NCBI GenBank assembly: GCA_050872785.1
Contig: JBNMHO010000009.1
Location: 1 to 39,361, forward strand
Direction of reading: 5' to 3'
Source: UBA7862 sp050872785
Lineage (GTDB): Bacteria; Bacillota; Clostridia; Christensenellales; UBA1242
DNA length: 39,361 bases
The position numbers and the translations under genes were made by a program. Position 1 is the first letter of the stretch; each line of letters starts with the position of its first letter. The notes under the pieces were generated by a model. That model did not search any database, had not been told where the DNA came from, and worked only from the letters and a program-made list of their open reading frames with translations. Shown here in pieces: positions 7,554 to 17,600 of this stretch.

Positions 7554-7581
7554 AGTATAACATAAATCTACACATTCTCAA
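7554..7581 (-). promoter_or_regulatory. Predicted cas operon promoter
   Basis: On the minus strand, TTGAGA (7576-7581), a 16-nt spacer and TATACT (7554-7559) are preceded by the extended -10 TG dinucleotide (TGTTATACT). The predicted start is near 7547, so the cas9 mRNA leader would be about 180 nt and would contain the complete complement of the tracrRNA. The rest of the 370-nt gap between the tracrRNA and the next gene (7493-7864) holds a repeat-like fragment at 7589-7605 and the promoter of the next gene; I see nothing else in it. Confidence 0.65.
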
Positions 7582-7684
7582 CCTATTCGACAAAATAATA
7601 CATAATATTACACAACTTTTTATACACTGGTATTTAGAAAATAAAACATCCATACTGCGGTCACATTCTTTTCATCAAAAAAAG

Positions 7685-7713
7685 GATACAAAAAGTATTT
7701 TATATGATATAAT
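7685..7713 (+). promoter_or_regulatory. Promoter of the Sua5/YwlC gene
   Basis: TATAAT (7708-7713) with an extended -10 (TGATATAAT) and a weak -35 (GATACA, 7685-7690) at 17 nt. It predicts a leader of about 145 nt, with no riboswitch fold that I can recognise. Confidence 0.55.
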
Positions 7714-7864
7714 CTTGATGAATTTAGTTTTAATAAGTTTTGAGAAATAGGAGAAATGGCTTTTACACAACTTTAAGAATAGATTTGGTGTCTGAGAAAG
7801 ATGTTTAAAATCAATGAATATTTTGAGAATGCTTAAAATTACAGAAATATGATAGGAGAATGAA

Positions 7865-8869
7865 ATGGAAACAAAAGTTGAGAAATTGACGAGGAAGTTT
7901 TGTGGGGAATGTGTGGAGATTGTGAGGAATGGTGGGCTAGTGTCGTTCCCTACTGAAACGGTGTATGGGCTGGGGGCTGATGCGACAAATGCGGCGGCGG
8001 TGAAGAAGATTTTTGAAGTGAAAGGTCGTCCGCAAGATAATCCGCTAATTGTTCATTTGGCGGATAGGAAGCAGATTGAAAATTTTGCTGTGGTGTCGAA
8101 TGATATTGAAAGATTGATTATTAAAAAGTGCATGCCTGGACCTATTAGTTTGATACTTCACAAGAAAGAAAATATTAGCGATGTTGTGACATGCGGTTTG
8201 TCCACAGTGGCCATCAGAATTCCGATAAACAAGACTGCGAGAAAATTCATTCGTGCGACAAAACTTCCTATTTGCGCCCCAAGTGCAAACACTTCAAAAC
8301 GCCCAAGTCCAACAAGAGCCAAGGACGTGCTAGCTGACATGGACGGAAAAATTCCTGCTATTATTGACGGCGGAAGTTGCAAGATTGGTGTTGAAAGCAC
8401 GGTGTGCAAGGTGGAAAATAACATGGTGTATATTCTCCGTCCCGGAAAGTTCTCCGCACGAGCGTTGACCAAAATTTTGAAAGTTCCCGTTGTTGACAAA
8501 CTGAACACCGCCGAAACAAAAGTTGCCGAAAGCCCTGGGACAAAATACACTCACTATTGTCCAAAGTGCGAAATGATTTTGATTAAAAATGATGTGGTGA
8601 AAAACATAAATACTCTTTATGCAAACTTCGTGTCGCAAGGCAAAAAGCCTATTATACTTTGCTCAAAGGACACGGCAAAACATCTTGACGGAAAGGACAA
8701 GGTTATCCTTGGTAAGACGTCTGAAGATGCATGCAAAAACATCTTTAAGACACTTCGCAATGTGGAAAATGACTATGACATAATTTTGGCAGAGTTCATT
8801 GCAAAGGGCGATATGCAAGACGCACTTTTTAACAGAATGATAAAATCTGCAAGTGGAAGATTGGTTTAA
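7865..8869 (+). CDS. ywlC: Threonylcarbamoyl-AMP synthase (Sua5/YwlC type)
   Basis: This 334-aa protein makes threonylcarbamoyl-AMP from threonine, bicarbonate and ATP, the first step of the t6A37 modification of ANN-decoding tRNAs in the cytoplasm. The YrdC domain (about residues 1-205) shows FPTETVYGLGADA, KGRPQDNPL (53-61) and the SANTS motif (140-144). The linker SPGTKYTHYCP (223-233) and about 100 further residues form the extra Sua5 domain, so this is the long Sua5/YwlC form rather than the short TsaC/YrdC. The ATG at 865 of this kilobase has AGGAGA at 7854-7859. It is transcribed away from the CRISPR locus as a single gene with its own terminator. Confidence 0.95.
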   Translation: METKVEKLTRKFCGECVEIVRNGGLVSFPTETVYGLGADATNAAAVKKIFEVKGRPQDNPLIVHLADRKQIENFAVVSNDIERLIIKKCMPGPISLILHKKENISDVVTCGLSTVAIRIPINKTARKFIRATKLPICAPSANTSKRPSPTRAKDVLADMDGKIPAIIDGGSCKIGVESTVCKVENNMVYILRPGKFSARALTKILKVPVVDKLNTAETKVAESPGTKYTHYCPKCEMILIKNDVVKNINTLYANFVSQGKKPIILCSKDTAKHLDGKDKVILGKTSEDACKNIFKTLRNVENDYDIILAEFIAKGDMQDALFNRMIKSASGRLV

Positions 8870-8876
8870 TATGATA

Positions 8877-8906
8877 AAGACAAGCCTAAATTTGGCTTGT
8901 CTTTTT
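8877..8906 (+). terminator. Terminator of the Sua5/YwlC gene
   Basis: GACAAGCC (8879-8886), a 7-nt loop and GGCTTGTC (8894-8901), followed by five T. The next 227 nt (8907-9133) hold no gene that I can support. Confidence 0.9.
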
Positions 8907-9133
8907 GTTTCGTTTTTCGACTTATTATTCGGGTCGCAGTCCGACTGTTCGTAATTATGTAACTATGAGGAATAATCGCTTGTATATCCCTTGAATGTTT
9001 AAAAATTGGCAAAAATTTTTAACTTCCGAACGCATAGTCTGACGTGTAATTATATACATTTTAATCAGTAATTATATTGCGATACATGGCAATATTTCCT
9101 GCCGACTACATGGTCGAGCAAAAAAATATCTTC

Positions 9134-9493
9134 TTATTTCTTGCAATGGTCAGGTTTTTGTGCAATGCGAGGGGTGCTAGAGATATATTCACTCTTTTGT
9201 GGATATGAAGGAAGAATATGTTTAGGTTTTTTGGTGCAACTTTTTGTCTGTCTGCCCGCTGGGTCGCATGACTTGCATTGTGGTGGGAAACTGCAAGGTG
9301 TTTTGTTTTTGTCGCAAAAGTATAGTGGATAGGCGACACATGTTGGTTGTTTTTTAATTTCACATTCTGATGAGGTTCTTGTTGTGTCATAGCATTTTAA
9401 TTCCACAATGTTTGAAAAATACATAACGGAGGTTTCATCACGTTTGCATGAAATTTTTGATTGGAAAGTGAGAATTTTAAAATTGTTTTCCAT
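9134..9493 (-). CDS. Small Cys-rich protein of unknown function, coupled to the DUF11-like gene
   Basis: A 119-aa frame starts at the ATG at 9493, only one base after the TGA of the upstream gene. There is no ribosome binding site of its own, so translation would depend on re-initiation. It has ten cysteines, several in a compact block (YFCDKNKTPCSFPPQCKSCD), and is basic overall, with no signal peptide and no membrane segment. I do not recognise a family. Cys-rich small proteins beside collagen-like proteins are often spore-surface components in Firmicutes, but that role is a guess from context. The frame also extends 30 nt further upstream, overlapping the DUF11-like gene. Another minus-strand frame (9106-9390) overlaps it and is less likely. 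It could be a chance frame. Confidence 0.5.
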   Translation of the reverse strand: MENNFKILTFQSKISCKRDETSVMYFSNIVELKCYDTTRTSSECEIKKQPTCVAYPLYFCDKNKTPCSFPPQCKSCDPAGRQTKSCTKKPKHILPSYPQKSEYISSTPRIAQKPDHCKK

Positions 9494-9494
9494 A

Positions 9495-10277
9495 TCACAC
9501 TTGCGACTTGTTGACTGTGACACTGAACTTCACAATGATTGTTTTAAACACGTCAAGTTCGCCTAAGTTGAAGCCCGTCACTGGGTCAAAGTCCTCCTTT
9601 TCAACATCGTCAACTGTAACACTTCCTGGGACAAAAGTTACACCTTGTGGCAACTGGTCGGTGAAGAAAAGGTCGGTGTGTTTGGTGTTGCCTTCGTTTT
9701 TGATTTCGTGCAGAAAGGTTATTGTTCCGCCCTCGATAACTGCTGTCACGTCACTTGTTTTGTTTATGGTTATAGCGGCGGCGACAACGGCGATGTCACT
9801 TGTATTTGTAACTTCTTTTAGGTTTGTAACTTCGTTGACAGAATAGGTCACTTCGGTTACAAGTCGTAGCATGTCTTGAGCGGGCTGGTCGGGGATAGCG
9901 AGAGTGTATGTGATTGTTCGTGATGTATTCTTTTCTATTGGGTCAAGGGTTATGCCAGTGAAGATATTATCGCCCGGTTTTGGAACGCCGTCTATCATAA
10001 GACTGCCCTCTTTTTGCGTGCTGCCGTCTGGGTCGTTGATTGAGTCCATCACTTTTATGTCAAAAATCTGAAACTCCGAATTGTTTGTGAGGGTGATTGT
10101 TTGCTGCACTTCCCCGCCCGGTTCGGTAACATCTTTTGCTGAAAGACGAGTTTTCAAAAATGAGGTTGTCATGTTCTCCGTTGTTGACACATTGCTTATT
10201 GTTTCCGATTGTTTTTCCGTCATGTCTGGAAGTTGATATTTTGATGTCACTTTGGACTGGTTTTCTATTTTTGCCAT
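9495..10277 (-). CDS. DUF11-type beta-sandwich repeat protein, probably surface-associated
   Basis: The protein is 260 aa with two Ig-like repeats of the DUF11 (conserved repeat domain) style. The first spans about residues 40-150 (GGEVQQTITLTNNSEFQIFDIKV and onwards, quoted in part) and the second about 165-258, with the typical FTDQLPQGVTFVPGSVTVDD segment. Members of this family are structural proteins on cell or spore surfaces. There is no signal peptide and no anchor, which would fit a protein assembled from the mother cell onto a spore, or one exported by an unknown route. The start ATG at 10277 has AAAGGAG a few bases upstream. It is divergent from the collagen-like gene and is followed at 1 nt by the Cys-rich gene. 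The family call is good; the location is inference. Confidence 0.8.
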   Translation of the reverse strand: MAKIENQSKVTSKYQLPDMTEKQSETISNVSTTENMTTSFLKTRLSAKDVTEPGGEVQQTITLTNNSEFQIFDIKVMDSINDPDGSTQKEGSLMIDGVPKPGDNIFTGITLDPIEKNTSRTITYTLAIPDQPAQDMLRLVTEVTYSVNEVTNLKEVTNTSDIAVVAAAITINKTSDVTAVIEGGTITFLHEIKNEGNTKHTDLFFTDQLPQGVTFVPGSVTVDDVEKEDFDPVTGFNLGELDVFKTIIVKFSVTVNKSQV

Positions 10278-10291
10278 AATATCTCCTTTAC

Positions 10292-10324
10292 ATTATAATA
10301 GACTTCACGGGGCGAAAATGTGAA
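10292..10324 (-). promoter_or_regulatory. Upstream region of the DUF11-like gene with TTCAC-N11-GTGAA
   Basis: On the minus strand a TATAAT (10292-10297) lies shortly before the ribosome binding site, without a convincing -35 at normal spacing. Just upstream is an inverted repeat TTCAC (10304-10308), 11 nt, GTGAA (10320-10324). A similar site lies in the opposite promoter (10372-10393), which suggests a shared regulator. Confidence 0.45.
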
Positions 10325-10371
10325 TTGTTTTGAAGGAATTGCAACTTAATATATATTTGTTATTTTAGAAA

Positions 10372-10401
10372 TTCACAAAAATTGCGGGGTGAAAATATAA
10401 T
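10372..10401 (+). promoter_or_regulatory. Promoter of the collagen-like gene with TTCAC-N12-GTGAA
   Basis: TTCACA (10372-10377), an 18-nt spacer and TATAAT (10396-10401). The inverted repeat TTCAC (10372-10376) / GTGAA (10389-10393) starts in the -35 and ends just before the -10, where a repressor would block polymerase. Both copies in this intergenic region also share CGGGG(C/T)GAAAAT in the same orientation. Confidence 0.5.
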
Positions 10402-10426
10402 GCCATAGAAAGTTTAGGAGATTGTT

Positions 10427-11569
10427 ATGGCAGATATGTATAAAGAATGTTGCGAACTGTCCACAACAAGTGGGACAATATGCCCTGGAGCAACGCAAAG
10501 TGGCGTGGGTGCCACGGGTCCAACGGGGCCTATGGGTATGCGTGGTCCTACGGGTCCAACAGGTCCTATTGGTCCACAAGGGGCAACGGGCGTGCCTGGG
10601 GAGCGTGGAGCGCAAGGGGCTATGGGGCTTACAGGTGCGACTGGTCCTACGGGTCCAACAGGTCCTACGGGACCTAGTGGAGCGGACGCAAGCGAACTTG
10701 AAGTTAGGTCAACGGTGACAATGGGTCCAGACGAAGATGCAAAGGTTGTTTCTTCCAAAGAAGGCGACCGCATTTTTCTTGATTTCTTTATTCCAAAAGG
10801 CGAAACTGGCAACTCTCAGAAAATTCAAGCGGGCGATGTGACGACACTCAACCCCGAAGACGCAGCGGCGGTCACCAGCAGAACGATTGACGACACTCTT
10901 GTGTTTGATTTTAAAATTCCACGGGGCTTCCCTGGGGACAAGGGCGACACGGGCGAACGTGGTCCTCAAGGCTTCCCCGGCGAGCGAGGCGACAAGGGTG
11001 ACACGGGCGACATTGGCCCTCAAGGGGCAAAGGGTGACAGAGGCGAGCAAGGTCCTGCAGGTCCGTTGTCCATTCCTTGTGCGTTTATTTTATCCTACAA
11101 CGATGACCCAAACACTTTCCCCGTTGCGGGCATGGAAATTGCAAGCAATGCGAGGTTGCCGCTGAATAGAATGGAGGCTCATCACGAGGACATTATCACC
11201 TTAGACAGCGACCAAAACACAATTCAATTCAAGCAAACGGGGCTTTACTATGTGTCCTTTGTAACAAATGCATATATCAAGAAAGCAGACGCAGATTTCA
11301 ACCCACAAGTAGATTTTGTGGCAGTGTCATTTAGGGAAAATGGCACGGATAGAATTATTGCCTCTGCAAACACTTGGAGCAATGAAGAAGTGGCACACAA
11401 CATTTCTGGGCAAGGGCTGCTGGTTGTGAACGACACGACAAGTCTTTATGAACTCGTAAACACTCACAAGAGGAGCATTTATATAAACGGGGCGGACGTA
11501 ACTCAAACGGTGTCAAACTCCTATTTCACAGTGCCTATGGTGTCGGTGGTTATTATTAGATTGTTTTAA
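10427..11569 (+). CDS. Collagen-like protein with BclA/C1q-like C-terminal domain
   Basis: The protein is 380 aa. A short Cys-containing N-terminus (ECCELSTTSGTICPG) precedes a Gly-X-Y tract at about residues 26-85, rich in GPTGPTGP. A non-collagenous part follows (about 86-167) with two related beta modules ending LDFFIPKGETG and FDFKIPRGFPG, then a second Gly-X-Y tract of more charged triplets (about 168-213). The C-terminal domain (about 215-380) has the strand pattern of the C1q/TNF-like trimerising domains of exosporium proteins such as BclA. Collagen-like tracts form triple helices and give filaments on spores or cells. There is no secretion signal. AGGAG at 10416-10420 is 6 nt before the ATG. 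The divergent partner encodes a DUF11-like protein. A spore-surface role is inference. Confidence 0.88.
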   Translation: MADMYKECCELSTTSGTICPGATQSGVGATGPTGPMGMRGPTGPTGPIGPQGATGVPGERGAQGAMGLTGATGPTGPTGPTGPSGADASELEVRSTVTMGPDEDAKVVSSKEGDRIFLDFFIPKGETGNSQKIQAGDVTTLNPEDAAAVTSRTIDDTLVFDFKIPRGFPGDKGDTGERGPQGFPGERGDKGDTGDIGPQGAKGDRGEQGPAGPLSIPCAFILSYNDDPNTFPVAGMEIASNARLPLNRMEAHHEDIITLDSDQNTIQFKQTGLYYVSFVTNAYIKKADADFNPQVDFVAVSFRENGTDRIIASANTWSNEEVAHNISGQGLLVVNDTTSLYELVNTHKRSIYINGADVTQTVSNSYFTVPMVSVVIIRLF

Positions 11570-11634
11570 AATGTAAAACATTTATCTATATTAGTAAAAG
11601 AGAAAAATTAAATCTGCTAATTCTTAAACCTAAC

Positions 11635-11669
11635 AAAAAACCCACCCTCATTTGAGTGGTGAGTTTTTT
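11635..11669. terminator. Bidirectional terminator between convergent genes
   Basis: Stem arms AAAAAAC-CACC-CTC and GAG-GGTG-GTTTTTT, with one mismatch and one bulge, around ATTT. It sits between the convergent collagen-like gene (ends 11569) and the giant lipoprotein gene (ends 11683), with T runs on both sides. Confidence 0.75.
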
Positions 11670-11682
11670 GAAGTAACTTCTT

Positions 11683-14600
11683 CTAACTTGTTTTGTTTCG
11701 GTTGGTGATTTTAAGGTCATAATAATAGGCATAGTTTCCGTCAACGGAGTTTGTTCCAATGACAATGAAGTAATCAACATTAGAGGAATTTCCACCTATA
11801 ACAGAGATTTCTTTGTTAAACTGTCCACCAATATCCGAGCCTTCGTCATCTGCGTAGCCAGCATAGGATAATGTTATAGTTGTGACTTTTTGACCAGTAG
11901 ATTCGTCAATGGATTCTACTGTAGTGCATTTGAATAGCAACATAAAGGCATCGACTGATTGGCTATCACCCTCATTATTTCTGTTAACTCTATAGAAGTT
12001 AGATTCGAAGCGTCTGATGCCTTCTACGTTATAGAATTTCACACGTTTGACGATATAGTTCGTTGCCACTCCTTCCTCTGTTTGGGTATCCAAACCATCG
12101 CCAGTTAAGAGGGTGTCATTTCTTGCGTTCCAAATAGCGCTGCGTATGCCAGAATTGTATTCTGTTAACTCAAAATCTTGAGTTATGTTATCATCTAGCT
12201 CCCATGGGCAGAGTTTTAGGCGGAAGAATTTAAGTTCGTTGCTGCTATCAAAGTTAGAGTCTTTTGCAACAAATTTAACGACACAGTTTGCGTCTGTCAC
12301 ACCATCGTTTATGTTGTCCTTAAGCGATTTGATAAGTGCTTGAAGTGAGGAGTATGCTGTGAGGTCGTCTGAAGCTCCCCAGGTCGGATTCCTTTTGTAA
12401 AATTCAAGTTCGTATGTATCCTTGTAGGCGTCTGAGAGTTCAATGGTGGTGAACTTGTCAAATTTTACAATGTTATTGGAAACAAAATCGTTAGCTTCAG
12501 TATAACCATCCCCATTTTCATTTTCAAGCATGAATTTATTTTCGCCTTTTGAGTAAAAATATTTTCTTCCATTTTGCAAAATATAGGCGACTGGTTCTGG
12601 GGCTTTATCATCTCTATCAGTTTCATTTGCTTTTACCATATCTTCCAGTGTTTCATATTGGAAACTGACTGGTTTGACGGTTAGAAGTTGTGAAGCACAT
12701 GTTGTGAACATTCCATTTTCGCCACCATTGTCTTTAATTTTTTGGGCGGTGTATTCTGTGGCTACGCCGTTTACAAACAATGTCACTGTGTTGAAGAATT
12801 TTGTTATGTCGTAGCTAGTGCTGTTGATAAGTGAAACTTGGACAGTGTATTCACCCACGGCAAGAACCGTTGGGGTGCCTTTTTCAATCGAAATAACATT
12901 TGAGCCAAGCAGAAGTCGAACGAGAATTACAATGTCGCTTGAATCCCCAAACACTGGAACATCTCCACTGGATAACATTGTAACTTTTAGGTCTGAAACA
13001 TCTTTGCTTGAAACTGTAATTTTGATATTTTCTACATCTAAGTCTTTATCTTCCAACTTGAAGTCTTTAATGGAGAATAATTTATTTGAATATTCCTTTG
13101 TTTTTCGTTCAATTTGGATACTAAGGCTAATTTTGTTAATTCTAAAACTACTTTCCCAAGATGATTCTGGAATATCTGGGTTTATGTCGTCTGCACTGGC
13201 ATAGTTGTCGCCGTTTATGGAAATGTAATATTTAACTCTGTAGGTTTCGCTTGGGGTTATTGGACACTTGTCCATTTTGACGCCGTTGTCAGAATACATA
13301 AAGCCAACAAGTCCAATCAAGCTTCCAAGTTTGTCAGTTATTTCTACAGCATAAGCATAGTCGGTGCCTATTTTTGTGTGGTCATAATAGCTTACATAAA
13401 CTTTTTCGCTGCCGTTTACAAATTCACGAGGATTATCATGGCTTTCCAACTTGTCAAGCGATGCAAAGCCTCTGTATTTTAGTGAATGATAAACTTCACG
13501 TCCGTTGTAATAATATCCCGTAACGCCTGAAGGTTCGGAGAAGTTGTCTTTTGATACTGTTCTTTTCGCAACGGCGAGTTTTCTTGTAACTTCCGCTGGG
13601 GCAAAGTTTAGGTCTGGGTCAAAAGTCACCACAAATTTAAGGTCAACGCCACCGTTTTGGCAAGTCATAACATATTTAACCCAACTGTTTTCGTCAGTTG
13701 CCTCTGGGTCAAGTTCAATGTCTGTGCCGTTTACGTTTACATAAATGTTCAAGGTGTATTGTGATTCTGTAAGGTCAATTCGGAACATTCCATTTTTGGT
13801 GGAAAGTTTGGACTCATCGCCATATCTTATTATATTATATAGCCCAAGTGGTGAAATGTTTGGATTGTAAGTCACCTCTTTTGTGACGACAGTAATTTCG
13901 CCTGTGTATGCTGGCTTTGAAATGGAATATTCATAATTTGACACGCCATAATAGTTTGCGTTTTCGCCGCCAACTGTAAGAATCAAAAGATATTTCCCTA
14001 CAAGAACTGGAACAACGTTTTCATTCCCAGCAATGTCAGTTTGCTTGTTCTCTGCAAGGCTTATGCTATAGTCGCCCATAGCGTCATTGAACATAAAGAA
14101 TGAAGTTGTGATTGGGCAAGACGACAAGAAATCTTTATCCGCCACTGCCGCAGCAAGTGTTGTTGTTGATGAGAGTTCGCCACGGTGGTTGTATAATTTA
14201 ATTTTGATATTTGAAAAGAATGAGTCGATTTTGTATCCCGTGTAAGCGTAAGAGTTAATTTGTGGGAACTCGATTTCTGCAACGCAAGGCTTAACTTTAA
14301 ACTCAAATGTTTCGTCTTTGTAGAAGTTTGAAGTAATAGCTTTGACTTTCACTTGATAAGTCCCAACGCCTAAAATGTCATTGCCGCCCCAGCCGTCTGT
14401 TGCAACAAACAGAAGTGAATCTCCGATGTTTGGCGAAACGGAACATTCAAATGGAAAGTCTGCACGAGTTTGGTCAATTAAATTGAAGTTTGTGCCATAG
14501 AAGAATTCGTTATTTCCAAATGTAAAAGTCAAATTGCCGTTTTTCTTTATCTCATACAAGAAAGCAATTTCGCAACTTCCGCCGTTTCTTGTAATGGAAT

Positions 14601-17600
14601 AGTTGTTGCCGTCTGAAATTATTGTTGCAACGCAAAGATAGACGCCCGCCCCTTGTGGAGAAACATTGCTTGACGCAAGTTCCACAGCCTTTGTGCCGTT
14701 TAAGACGATGTATGTTGTGCCGTCAATGACAACTGTCATATATGACACTTCGTTTGCGGAACTTGAAATTGCCGAAGCGTCAAGGAGTGATGAGTTTTCA
14801 AGATTAACACTGCCATTTGCGTAATCATAAACTTTAAGTTTTATGTCAACACCGTCAACGTCTTCTGGCTTAAGTCTTAAGTATCTATATGACAAGCGAT
14901 AAGGCACATTTTCAAGGTCAAACGTTGGGGTTATAACGCAATTTTTGGTCGTTCCGTCATAAATTAAGTCTTCTGGAATTTCAGCCGAGCCGCCCGTCAG
15001 TTTGACTTCTTTTGCCACAATGCTTAGGATTGCGTAAATGGTTGCTGGGTTGTAGTTTGCACTTTCTGGCTGGACAATGAGTGTGTAGGTGTATTGCCCA
15101 ACATTCAAAGTTGCAATTTCTTCGACTCCTTCCGCCACCTTGTAGTGCTTGCCGTCAAATTCCTTAAGCTCTGCTTCTTTTGTCACACCCTTTTCTGTGA
15201 CGGAGAAAACATATTTTGTTATAACTCCGTCAAGATACTCAAGTGTAATGTCTGGCAAAGAGGTTGCTCCATAAGTCAATGTGTTTTCAAATTTAACTTT
15301 GTCCGTTGCAACTGTAATTTCTGCTTTTTTAATTGTCAAATAGCCTTCTTCTTGAAGTCTTGCGACAAACAAGTTTGACGTTTGTGGAAGTTCAGAGAAC
15401 TCTACAGTTTTTGTTTCGCCGTCAAGGATATATTCAAAGACAAGTTTGTGGTCGCTATCTACTTTTGGCAAAACACTGTAACTGCCCGCATCAACTGGGG
15501 CTGAGGTCAAAGCTTGTCCTCGTTCGTCAACATAATAGAAAGAAATGTTGCTCTTGCTGCTTATTGAATAGGTGTCATTTGTGCAAACAAGTTCAAATAA
15601 GTCAGAAACTTCATCCCCAGTGTAAGTTGTTGTGGCGGTCGTTACATCTTCGCCCTTTTTCACAACTTTAACTTCAATAACACTCTTGCCAAAATAATAT
15701 GCCACATTTCGTCCCAGAGTCCATTCGTAGCAATCGGTCACGTCTTCGCCGTCAAGAGTTATAAGAAGTGTAATATCGTCTTTGCTTTCAATGTAATAGT
15801 TGTCCACGCCGTCTTTGAATGTTGCAACTGTTGCCGCAAGTGTCACACTGCCCACTGCTTGTTTAAGTTTGAGTTGGCTATCCCCAAGCGTTGCATTTTG
15901 AATTGGGGTAGAATTTTTGTCCGCATTGGAAGTTGGCAAAATGTCTAGCACTGCTTTTTTGGCATTAACTGTGTAGGTTGAACCCGAAACAAAAGTTAAG
16001 GTGTAGTTGCTTGAAGTGCAATCAAAAGTTCCTTGTTCAATGTCATAAGTTCCAACTTTGCAACATGTTTTTCTTGTAACATTTTCGCCATCTTTTTGCA
16101 AAACAAACATTCCCGCAAAGGTTGGAATAGAGGTCAAATTTTCGTCAAATGGAACAGAACGAGAAATTTCATAAGAATATTGATTGAGTTCGATGTCCGA
16201 GCCATAAGTTACAACTGGACTTGTAGGCGTAACTAAAACCTCTCTTGGCAAAATGACGAGGTAGCAAGGGTCAAGCACAGCTGAATAGTTTTCGCCCAGA
16301 CTCACGTCACCCGAAGATAAAATATAATTCCCCACAACTTCGCTATCTTTGCCAGTTTTTGTTCTGCCGAGAGTTCCCGAACCACTGCCCGTTATTTCTT
16401 CCAAAACTTTGAATTCAAACACTGGGTCGTCTTGCCCATAGACTTTTGAAATGGAAGGAAATTGAACGCCATCTATTGTGACAGTTGTATTTGAATTTAG
16501 TGTAATATGCACTTGTTTTTGAGTGATTTCAAAGAAGTAGGTTCTTGAAGTGTCAAACACAAGTTCATAATGTTCCATGCCCGCATTGACTGTAACAGTG
16601 CCGTCAAGCATAATTTTATATTTGCCGCAGTCTTTCATTTCCCCGACCAAAATTTCACCCGAAGCAAGCACTTTTACATATTGTCCGTCATTTTGCAAAG
16701 TGAGAAGTTTTGCGTCTTGTGGCAGAACGTCTTGTGCCGTTTCGCCGTTTATGAAGTTGCCTGTCAAGGTGAAAGACTTGTAAAATTCATCATCGAGTGT
16801 TACATTTGTGCCGTCATAAACTCTTGTTGCGGCGTAACCTGTTTCAAAATAAGGCTTTATGTTTGGCGTAACGGTCAATTTTTCTCGCTTTGTTGTGATG
16901 TAGGAATCTTTAAGCGTTACTCTATAATTTTCCTTTTTGGAATTTGCGTCTGAGAAAGTGTATTCTCTCATTGCAAGTTTAAATTTCTTATAACTATTCT
17001 TATCGCTGTTTGCCACTTCGTCAAGTCTAAATCTAAACTCCATTTGGTCATCACCGACAAGCGAAAGTTTGCCGTCCGTGAAAACTTGTGAACAATCTTT
17101 ATTTTGAGCCACCAGTTCCCCCGATACAACAAGACTTTCCGCCTTTTCAAGAATGTATCCGTCACCGTCAAGTCCAACGTTTTCCGTTGCTATGTAATAA
17201 ACATCTGACACGTCTTTAAACTGCAAAACAATTTCCACTGGTGTCACTTCATAAACAATTCTTGCCCCCGTCGATGTAGGCTTTGCGTCTGAACTAAGGG
17301 TGAAATTGTAGTTTTTGTTTTTTGTGTTGTCGATGGAATAATAATATGTTCCAACTGGAGCAAGCATATTCCCTTCGCCAAGATTAAGTGTTGTATTAAA
17401 ACTGACGAACACAAATGGCACAATTTCGTTTTCGTCAACAATGCCACTTGAATAACTGCCCAAGAAATATTCCGCCTTATCTTTTTCGCCATAGATTTTG
17501 CTTCTTGAAGTTGGGGTGACTGTTATGTCTTTTGGGTTAATTTTAAGTTTGCTGGGTGAGGAGTTTTCCACTTGCACATTGCCGCTGCACACAAAGTTTG

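Noticed and set aside
7756..7776. Possible six-codon leader peptide (MAFTQL) upstream of the Sua5/YwlC gene
   Set aside because: The ribosome binding site spacing is too short and there is no attenuator hairpin or codon bias to support a regulatory peptide.
7445..7835. 10-bp inverted match between the tracrRNA (TAAGCATTCT, 7445) and the leader of the next gene (7826)
   Set aside because: Short, AT-rich, nearly 400 nt apart, with no structure or repeat boundary; probably chance.
10018..10045. Self-target of the spacer at 1031-1060 in the DUF11-like gene
   Set aside because: Only a 9-base core (GTCTGGGTC) is shared, with poor matching outside it.
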